Shown piece by piece: positions 1 to 4,562 of a stretch of DNA of 5,319 bases (positions are counted from its first letter, which is position 1; every line of letters begins with the position of its first letter). A program made the translations under genes and the position numbers. Origin of the DNA: CAZSBB01 sp964605235 (GTDB lineage Bacteria; Planctomycetota; Phycisphaerae; Phycisphaerales; Phycisphaeraceae); the NCBI GenBank assembly GCA_964605235.1, contig CAZSBB010000081.1, positions 1 to 5,319 on the forward strand. The letters run 5' to 3'. The notes under the pieces are model-generated. The model made no database searches and was not told where the DNA came from. It saw nothing but the letters and a program-made list of their open reading frames with translations.

Positions 1-724
1 ACAGCGGCAGCGCCGGGGTGATCTCGGGAATGCCCCGGTGCTGCCCGGGCCGATCGGCCCGGAACCAGTGGATCACGGCATCGGCGGAAACCTGGTCGTG
101 ATTCGATTGCCACGACGCCAGGCTGCCGAGGTCACCGGGATGCTCACGCAGCACGGTGTAGGCCTGCGGATTGCCCCAGGCATCCAGCTGAATCCCGTCG
201 ACGTCGTTGGTGGTTGGCAGCAGGGACCATACGGGTGAAGCCACGCGCTCGGCTTCGACGAGTTGCATATCGAGCATGACCGGCGAGTCGATCAGCGGGT
301 TGGCTGTAAGCACGGCAAACGATTCGCCGTCGGTCACCTTGGCCATCTGCATCGTCCGCAGTTTTCCAGCCAGGTTGACCGCATGGGCCCACTGAGCGAA
401 TGCCGATTCCACCTGCCGATTCACCTCGGGGTGTTTGGTGAGCAGTTGCAGACGCGGGCCAGTGCCCACGCAATCGTTGGCCAGCGTTAGCACGATGCCC
501 TTGGCGTAGGAGTTGTTCGCCACTTCGTAGCGGGCGCGCTCCCGCAGCTTCTTGCGAACCTCAGCCGAGGCGGCGCTGTCAGCCGAGAGGGCATCGGCCA
601 TCGCCCAGTGCCGGGCGTTCTCGGCCGTGGTCTGGGCCGCGTCGTAGCGGGCCCGGATCACCGCCGGCGTCCGCGGGATGAACCTAGCAGCCTTGTCGTT
701 CTTCCGGGGGCGGAACGGCCACAT
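1..724 (-). CDS. Phage portal protein, lambda gpB-type (partial, C-terminus beyond left edge)
   Basis: The portal protein forms the dodecameric ring at the capsid vertex through which the terminase pumps DNA and to which the tail connector attaches. I translated this frame by hand: 241 residues from the ATG at 724 without a stop, running off the window. Residues 23-45 (AVIRARYDAAQTTAENARHW region) and 60-93 (RERARYEVANNSYAKG, then NDCVGTGPRLQ) match the N-terminal pattern of the lambda portal family (Phage_portal_2): an Arg/Asn-rich helix followed by a VGxGxxLQ turn. Residues 217-231 (VIHWFRADRPGQHRGIP) match the family's 'HxFxxxRPGQxRGxP' signature. Family members are usually about 480-550 residues, so roughly half is present. 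The start is supported by a GGGAGGG Shine-Dalgarno at 733-739, 8 nt upstream. The ATG shares its A with the stop codon of the upstream gene, which suggests translational coupling. Family assignment is confident; sequence beyond the edge is unknown. Confidence 0.92.
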   Translation of the reverse strand, partial: MWPFRPRKNDKAARFIPRTPAVIRARYDAAQTTAENARHWAMADALSADSAASAEVRKKLRERARYEVANNSYAKGIVLTLANDCVGTGPRLQLLTKHPEVNRQVESAFAQWAHAVNLAGKLRTMQMAKVTDGESFAVLTANPLIDSPVMLDMQLVEAERVASPVWSLLPTTNDVDGIQLDAWGNPQAYTVLREHPGDLGSLASWQSNHDQVSADAVIHWFRADRPGQHRGIPEITPALPL

Positions 725-921
725 CAGACGGTCCCTCCCGGCGCCAGCTTCGCGAGTTTGACGCCCAGGCCCCGGGCACGGCTGGCCTGCTTCGACGCCA
801 GGTGCTTGTCGGCAGCGATCTGGTCGGCAAGACTGTGCTGTTCGACGGCGCCCGCATCACCACTGGCCTTCCGAGGCCCGGTGGCATTCTGCTTGATCGT
901 GTTATCCAGTTCCTCAGCCAA
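724..921 (-). CDS. Small phage protein at the gpW position (head-completion position), function unproven
   Basis: A 65-residue protein is predicted between terminase and portal, the slot that lambda gpW (68 residues, head-tail joining) occupies. I do not see gpW sequence similarity, so only position and size suggest that role. It is charged and hydrophilic: an N-terminal acidic helix (AEELDNTIKQN), a Gly/Ala-rich middle, then SLADQIAADKHLASKQA (residues 30-46) predicted as helix, and a basic C-terminus RGLGVKLAKLAPGGTV. I recall similar short proteins ending in a 'KLVPPGxV'-like motif beside portals in planctomycete phage-like clusters, but could not check this. I chose the TTG at 921 because GGAG lies 6 nt upstream (928-931) and codon third-position GC is strong only from here on. 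An in-frame ATG at 1005 (93 residues, Arg-rich extension, no good ribosome site) and one at 1191 (155 residues) are alternatives. The stop overlaps the portal start by 1 bp. Confidence 0.62.
   Translation of the reverse strand: MAEELDNTIKQNATGPRKASGDAGAVEQHSLADQIAADKHLASKQASRARGLGVKLAKLAPGGTV
733..739 (-). promoter_or_regulatory. Shine-Dalgarno site of the portal gene
   Basis: On the minus strand this reads GGGAGGG and lies 8 nt before the portal ATG at 724, inside the last codons of the upstream gene. It fixes the portal start and supports coupled translation across the TGATG junction. Confidence 0.7.
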
Positions 922-1245
922 CGGCGTCTCCAGGAATCGACTGTTCCCTTTCTGGTTACCTATGCGTTTGCGGGGCGCCCGGCCCGCGCGACGACGCGAT
1001 TCCATGCCATGACGCGGCCGAGGCTGCGTATCCGGAACGCGATGAGGCAAAAAACTGATCGATCGACCGGCACTGGCATATTGCCTATGGGGCGCCACGC
1101 GACAGTTGCGGCAACGGTGACGCTTGCGCCGCCGGATGTGGTCGCTTGGCGCTCCGCGGGTGTGGAGCATGCCAGAACGACCGCAGGACATGGGCGATCA
1201 AGGCAGTGCTGCCTGTGGCGTGGCCTCTGACGTGCGCCCAAGCAA
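922..1245 (-). other. 324-bp stretch between terminase and gpW-position gene with no convincing gene
   Basis: The frame of the gpW-position gene stays open upstream to an ATG at 1191. That extension is Arg/His/Pro-rich, shows little third-position GC preference and lacks a ribosome site at its ATGs. It encodes an isolated CRNC motif in a basic context (HRCRNCRVAPHRQY), which could be half of a decayed zinc ribbon, but no second Cys pair follows. Another frame could encode about 39 residues ending at 960, also without a strong ribosome site or any recognisable motif. A 6-bp inverted repeat AGGCAG-TG-CTGCCT lies at 1201-1214 with no T-tract. I see no promoter or terminator. The length is unusual in an otherwise tightly packed head operon. 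Confidence 0.5.
928..931 (-). promoter_or_regulatory. Shine-Dalgarno supporting a TTG start
   Basis: On the minus strand GGAG lies 6 nt upstream of the TTG at 921. Neither in-frame ATG further upstream (1005, 1191) has a comparable site, so this motif decides the proposed start of the gpW-position gene. Confidence 0.45.
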
Positions 1246-3549
1246 TTACCGACGACCCCGTTGGACCTCCGACAGGCGCAGCCGCTGCCGCGTCGGCGCG
1301 GCCTTGGTCTCGATGCCAGGCAGCACCGCGCCCTGAATGGACGCCGCCACCGCGCAGCCCACCAGGCAGTCGAACCAGTGGTTGTCAGGTCCGCCGACCC
1401 GCAACTTCCATTCATCCACGACGCGGCCCCGCGCCTCGGTCTTGACCCGGTACTCCGCCGTGAGATGCTCGGCAATGAGTTGATGCTCGGCGGGCTTGCG
1501 GCCAAACAGCGACAGACTGCCCGGATCGCCCATCGCCACCGCCAGCCGGGCATGGATGAAACTCTTCCAGTAGTTGGTGTCGATCAGGGCGTGGCGCACC
1601 TGGCGACGGCCCTGCACATTGGGGATGCGCCAGTGATGCCCCACGCGTTCACCCCGCTTGCGCTTGTACTCGCTGAACGGGATGCTCGAAGCCCCGACGT
1701 AGCGTCCGTGGCTGGGCATGACCAGACTCGCGTGGGCGCTCTGGCGACAGAATTGATACACCACGTCTGTGGACTGACCCCAGTTGGCGTCGATCAAACA
1801 TCGCTCAATCCGCATTTCCGCGCCACCCCCGCCCCCGCCCCCGGAAGCCCCGGAACCCCCGGAATCATCCCGCCGCCAGCGACGGGTTAGGTAATCGTTG
1901 GTGAGTTGCTCCAGGCCGGCGTAGATCGAACCCTCCAGTCCTGCCCCTGGGGCGGCGCGCGCCAGCGTCTTCTGCACCTCGCGCAGGGTGAAGTAACTTC
2001 CGGGAGGTTGTTGCGGATACGTGCCGTAATCGACGACGTAGCCGGTGAAGTCGTCCTCCCAGGCCACCACGGCATGGAAGAGCAACTTGCCCTGCACGTC
2101 GATGAACATCGTCAGATGGCTTGCGCCAAACGGGACGACGGCTCGGGAGTGGCCGTTGGTCTTGGCGGCAATCATCTCGGCAGTGAGCTGATCGCCATCG
2201 CCTTCGTCCTGCGGCAGCGGCTCGTTCTGGTACTCGGCCCAGAAGGCTCGCTCATCCTGCAGCCGCAGGTTCATCGCGTGCTGGATCGCCGACAGTTCAT
2301 CCTCGTTGTAGCGCTGCGGCCAGGCGATCACTGCCCCCGCGTCCATGGCCTGGCGGTGCGCACGGTAGAACTCGGTCGCCTCGTGGCCGTCGCCGTCGTT
2401 GCGGAAGCTGTCGGCGCGAAGCTGAGCGTACTGTTCCCAGAGCTTGGTGTGGGTCGGGAAGGCATACACCAACTTCGTGCGCTCACCTTGCCAAGCCGGG
2501 TGCTTGTCGCGGTCGAGGATCTGGTCCGCCATGTCGCCCGGTCGGATTACCGTGCAGGGCATGATGCCGGAGATCTTCTGGCCCGGGCCCGCCAGGTTCA
2601 GGATCGCGCCGCTGAGCGTCTCCATGCGGGCCCGGACCTGCTGATCGCTGCGGGCCGACTCGTCGGTCTGTGGGTCATCGAGCACCACCAGCGACGGACG
2701 CACCGCGCGGCCATCGGCGCGCTTGAACTTCATGCCGCGAATCCGGCTTTCGATGCCCGCCACCCGCACGATGGCTCCCGACGACACACTTCCGGCGGTG
2801 GTCGGCAGCACGATTTCGTCGGCGGTCCAGACGATGCGTGTCGGCTTGCCAGCGCAGAGCTGACCTTTGGCTCGGTTGTGAATGCGCTCCAGAGCATGGA
2901 TCGGATAGACCGCCTCGGGGTAGTCCTCCAGCAGGTGCTCGTTGGTCTCGAACTCGACCTTGATGCTTTCGAGCATGTTGCGTGCGTGGCCGGCGTCCGA
3001 GCCGATCAGGCAGACGAACTCGCGAGCCCCGGTGAGCAGCGCCCAGATGCAGGCGGTCTCGGCGAGCGTGGTCTTGCCGCTGCCGCGCGGCATGGCCATG
3101 GCGAACAGCCCGCCACGCAGCACCGCCGTCTCGATCTTGCTGATGACCTTGAGATGGTCGTCCGACCAGGGCAGGCAGAAGGTCTGCGGGAAGTAGGACT
3201 CGCAGAAGAAGCGGAAGTCGGTCGCGGCCCGCGCCCGGCGCTGCGGATCAACGACCGCCGGAAGCTCGCCGATGTCGCGTCCGGTCGCGGACAGCTCGGC
3301 GTTGCGGGCCCGGGCCGCTTCCTTCACCGCTTCGTAGTCGAGCGGCTCTCTTTCCGGCTGCGGATTGTGGCGTGACCAGACCAGCCAGGCGGCGTAGCGC
3401 AGCAGGTCGATGTGCTTGTCGTTGCCAATGCGGTAGCCGGCCCGGTTGCGGTGACGGCGCAACTGCCGCTCGCTGATCACCTCGCCCAAGGGCGTGGAGT
3501 TCAGCATCCGCGTCAGCATCGACGGTCGCAGTTGGCGTGGATCAATCAT
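1246..3549 (-). CDS. Phage terminase large subunit (packaging ATPase and nuclease)
   Basis: This 767-residue protein is the motor that cuts concatemeric phage DNA and drives it into the prohead through the portal. Residues 10-60 form an extra N-terminal domain resembling the upstream small protein, ending in YAAWLV (52-57). The ATPase follows: Walker A PRGSGKTT at 154-161, Walker B SLVVLDDP at 286-293 with Asp291-Asp292 where many terminases have Asp-Glu, and a probable coupling motif SGIMPCT at 327-333. The C-terminal RNase H-fold nuclease shows three candidate metal-binding aspartates: Asp484 (MFIDVQG), Asp587 (CLIDANWG) and Asp727 (HWFDCLVG). A Gly/Ser-rich insert (563-577) lies between the first two. 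The length is complete and longer than many terminases because of the N-terminal domain. The ATG at 3549 overlaps the upstream gene by 8 bp; its own ribosome site is weak, so coupling is likely. The function is confident; the exact Pfam family (Terminase_6 or GpA type) is not settled by eye. Confidence 0.95.
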   Translation of the reverse strand: MIDPRQLRPSMLTRMLNSTPLGEVISERQLRRHRNRAGYRIGNDKHIDLLRYAAWLVWSRHNPQPEREPLDYEAVKEAARARNAELSATGRDIGELPAVVDPQRRARAATDFRFFCESYFPQTFCLPWSDDHLKVISKIETAVLRGGLFAMAMPRGSGKTTLAETACIWALLTGAREFVCLIGSDAGHARNMLESIKVEFETNEHLLEDYPEAVYPIHALERIHNRAKGQLCAGKPTRIVWTADEIVLPTTAGSVSSGAIVRVAGIESRIRGMKFKRADGRAVRPSLVVLDDPQTDESARSDQQVRARMETLSGAILNLAGPGQKISGIMPCTVIRPGDMADQILDRDKHPAWQGERTKLVYAFPTHTKLWEQYAQLRADSFRNDGDGHEATEFYRAHRQAMDAGAVIAWPQRYNEDELSAIQHAMNLRLQDERAFWAEYQNEPLPQDEGDGDQLTAEMIAAKTNGHSRAVVPFGASHLTMFIDVQGKLLFHAVVAWEDDFTGYVVDYGTYPQQPPGSYFTLREVQKTLARAAPGAGLEGSIYAGLEQLTNDYLTRRWRRDDSGGSGASGGGGGGGAEMRIERCLIDANWGQSTDVVYQFCRQSAHASLVMPSHGRYVGASSIPFSEYKRKRGERVGHHWRIPNVQGRRQVRHALIDTNYWKSFIHARLAVAMGDPGSLSLFGRKPAEHQLIAEHLTAEYRVKTEARGRVVDEWKLRVGGPDNHWFDCLVGCAVAASIQGAVLPGIETKAAPTRQRLRLSEVQRGRR
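1826..1860 (-). repeat. G-run tract with G-quadruplex potential inside the terminase gene
   Basis: On the minus (coding) strand there are five G-runs of 4-5 bases: 1856-1860, 1848-1851, 1838-1842, 1832-1836 and 1826-1830. The loops are 4, 5, 1 and 1 nt. This satisfies the usual four-run G-quadruplex pattern in both the non-template DNA strand and the mRNA. It encodes the Gly/Ser-rich linker of the terminase nuclease region. The reading frame is intact through it. Confidence 0.75.
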
Positions 3550-3748
3550 TCTTTGGGCCAGCCATTTCTCGCACCAGCCAGGCGGCGTAGTGCATCAGGT
3601 TCACAGAGCCGTCAGGGTTGGTCGGAGCGCCGGCGTCGATGTCGGCGCGGACCATGGCTTCGGTGATGCGGCGGCTGCCGGCCGAAGCCAGCACCCGGGC
3701 CACCTGTTGGGGCGTCAAGGCCGTGATTCTGGGCGTTTCGGCGGTCAT
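3542..3748 (-). CDS. Small helix-turn-helix-like protein upstream of terminase; candidate small terminase or packaging factor
   Basis: A 68-residue protein begins at the ATG at 3748, the first gene of the leftward operon. A modest GGGGA ribosome site lies 8 nt upstream. It has an N-terminal helical part (LTPQQVARVLASAG, residues 11-24), RRITEAMVRADIDAG (26-40, reading like a recognition helix), a short turn APTNPDGSVN (41-50), then a closing helix LMHYAAWLVREMA (51-63). The closing helix and the spacing match the N-terminal domain of the terminase immediately downstream (RYAAWLVW at 51-58 there), so both probably share one DNA-binding-like fold. The position directly before the large subunit, and the 8-bp overlap, suit a small terminase subunit or cofactor. 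However, typical small terminases are longer and have an oligomerisation region, which is not visible here. The gene itself is well supported; the function is inferred. Confidence 0.8.
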   Translation of the reverse strand: MTAETPRITALTPQQVARVLASAGSRRITEAMVRADIDAGAPTNPDGSVNLMHYAAWLVREMAGPKND

Positions 3749-3780
3749 ATCGCTAGTCCCCGTGGCAGCTTGTGACGAGA

Positions 3781-3796
3781 TGCAAATTGTTTTGCA
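3781..3796. promoter_or_regulatory. Inverted repeat TGCAAA-TTGT-TTTGCA, possible operator
   Basis: Perfect 6-bp arms (3781-3786 and 3791-3796) flank a 4-bp centre. It lies 33-48 bp before the leftward ATG at 3748, where a repressor or activator of the head operon could bind. No GC-rich stem or following T-tract makes it a terminator. Operator function is inference from position and symmetry. Confidence 0.4.
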
Positions 3797-3824
3797 ACAG
3801 GTGCTTACTGGCCTTGATGTCCGC

Positions 3825-3837
3825 GCCGGAATCCGGC
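3825..3837. promoter_or_regulatory. Inverted repeat GCCGGA-A-TCCGGC, possible operator
   Basis: A perfect 13-bp dyad with a single central base lies 42-54 bp upstream of the rightward ATG at 3879. The one-base centre makes it a better candidate protein-binding dyad than an RNA hairpin. In GC-rich DNA a dyad of this size can occur by chance. Confidence 0.3.
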
Positions 3838-3865
3838 TTCATGTGTCTGTCAAGACCACCAGCCC

Positions 3866-3870
3866 AGGAG
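3866..3870 (+). promoter_or_regulatory. Shine-Dalgarno deciding the start at 3879
   Basis: AGGAG lies 8 nt before the ATG at 3879. The same frame is open back to an ATG at 3618, inside the leftward small gene, but this site and the change of composition favour the internal start. Confidence 0.7.
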
Positions 3871-3878
3871 ACCAGGCC

Positions 3879-4100
3879 ATGACCAATGACCGCAACAACA
3901 ACGACGACCAGAGCACCACCCAACGCGACTGGCACGACCTCAAGCCCGGCGACCGGGTCTTCTTCGCCACCGGCTGGTATGAGGTCTTCGACGCCTATCC
4001 CACCGGCCAAGACACGGTCAAGGTCAAGCTGATCGTCAACGGCCGTATCGAGACGCACCGCGTCCGCACCACCGGCGGCAAAGCCACCTGCCGCGCCTGA
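3879..4100 (+). CDS. Hypothetical 73-residue beta-rich protein, first gene of the rightward operon
   Basis: I do not recognise this family. The protein starts with a polar Asn/Asp/Gln-rich tail (residues 2-15, NDRNNNDDQSTTQ). A compact segment follows with alternating hydrophobic residues typical of a small beta-barrel: DLKPGDRVFFATGWYEVFDAY (20-40), then DTVKVKLIVNG (45-55) and RIETHRVRTTGGKATCRA (56-73). The opening LKPGDRV is common in SH3-like or KOW-like barrels that bind nucleic acid or protein, but this is only a shape argument. It has no signal peptide or membrane segment. The start at 3879 has an AGGAG site 8 nt upstream. The next gene begins 30 bp downstream on the same strand with a similar leader, so they are probably co-transcribed. 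Codon use is strongly C-ending, which supports it as a real gene. Confidence 0.78.
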   Translation: MTNDRNNNDDQSTTQRDWHDLKPGDRVFFATGWYEVFDAYPTGQDTVKVKLIVNGRIETHRVRTTGGKATCRA

Positions 4101-4130
4101 AGCCAACGCCTTTAGCCAAGGAGCCACGCC

Positions 4131-4496
4131 ATGACCATCAACGACCAAACGCTTACCCAGATCGCCAAGGACCACCTGCAGATCGAGACGCTCGAAGCGC
4201 GCAACAACGACAGCCTGGATTTCCACACCGTCGCGGTGTGGGAAGCCAAGAGCGCCCTGCAGGCCGCCTACGACGCGGGTCGCGCCCACGCGCCCGGGAA
4301 AGCAATCCTGGTCGACGCCCTCCGCGAAAACCTTTCGCCTGAGGCTGTCGCCACCATCGCCGCACGCCTGACACCCACACCGGCCAGCGGTCACCGCGAA
4401 CTGGACGCAGAGGTGACATGGTTCGCCACACTGCTCGCGGAAACCCTCGGCGGCTGGAGCCGGCAGGAACAGATCGTCAAAGAACTCGGCCTGTAA
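4131..4496 (+). CDS. DUF6900-like domain protein
   Basis: This 121-residue cytoplasmic protein has an N-terminal segment (residues 7-51) with the pattern IAKDHLQIETLEARNNDSLDF, then HTVAVWEAKSALQAAYDAG. It matches my recollection of DUF6900: a hydrophobic helix, the conserved L-E-x-R-x-x-D-S-x-D-F-H core, and a closing amphipathic helix ending AAYxAG. The molecular function of DUF6900 is unknown; members are common on phages and other mobile elements. Residues 58-81 contain a second helix pair (AILVDALRENLSPEAVATIAARL). Residues 91-121 (EVTWFATLLAETLGGWSRQEQ, then IVKELGL) form a further helical module I cannot name. AAGGAG at 4118-4123, 7 nt upstream, fixes the start. It lies 30 bp after the 73-residue gene and 66 bp before the HARE-HTH gene, so a shared operon is likely. 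Confidence 0.85.
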   Translation: MTINDQTLTQIAKDHLQIETLEARNNDSLDFHTVAVWEAKSALQAAYDAGRAHAPGKAILVDALRENLSPEAVATIAARLTPTPASGHRELDAEVTWFATLLAETLGGWSRQEQIVKELGL

Positions 4497-4547
4497 GGCC
4501 CTACTCCGGAGGTGGACCTGGCCAGCCCCCCGGAACCAACCATGGCC

Positions 4548-4554
4548 AAAGGAG
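4548..4554 (+). promoter_or_regulatory. Shine-Dalgarno AAAGGAG choosing between two ATGs
   Basis: AAAGGAG precedes an out-of-frame ATG at 4556 by only 1 nt and the ATG at 4563 by 8 nt. The spacing selects 4563 as the start of the HARE-HTH gene. Confidence 0.7.
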
Positions 4555-4562
4555 CATGCATC

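Larger units (their letters stand above)
3749..3878. promoter_or_regulatory. Divergent intergenic region between head operon and accessory operon
   Basis: These 130 bp separate the leftward start at 3748 from the rightward start at 3879, so promoters for both operons, if local, must lie here. It includes an A/T-richer patch (about 3780-3797) unlike the GC-rich surroundings and two short dyads listed separately. A TTGACA box on the minus strand (3848-3853) lacks a recognisable -10 at normal spacing, so I do not call a specific promoter. Confidence 0.5.

Noticed and set aside
38..490. Several short plus- and minus-strand frames in the portal region
   Set aside because: They are out-of-frame or antisense readings of the portal gene, whose own frame is open across the whole segment and carries family motifs.
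1201..1214. Inverted repeat AGGCAG-TG-CTGCCT just after the terminase stop, considered as a terminator
   Set aside because: The stem is short, the loop is only 2 nt and no T-tract follows on either strand. The downstream head genes are expected to be co-transcribed.
960..1553. 197-codon minus-strand frame overlapping the end of the terminase and the following gap
   Set aside because: Its first half is an out-of-frame reading of the terminase nuclease region. The part beyond 1246 has no motif and no strong ribosome site.
1906..3375. 489-codon open frame on the plus strand opposite the terminase
   Set aside because: It lies wholly antisense to a terminase with intact ATPase and nuclease motifs. 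The translation has no recognisable domain and the Val/Leu/Arg/Gly-rich look of antisense in GC-rich DNA.
3848..3853. Consensus TTGACA -35 box on the minus strand
   Set aside because: At 16-18 nt spacing the downstream hexamers are GC-rich (for example TCCGGC), so no sigma70-type promoter can be called.
4497..4562. Gap between the DUF6900-like and HARE-HTH genes, considered for a terminator or small gene
   Set aside because: Only a short CCGGAG-type dyad and the ribosome site of the next gene are present. There is no T-tract and no room for a gene.
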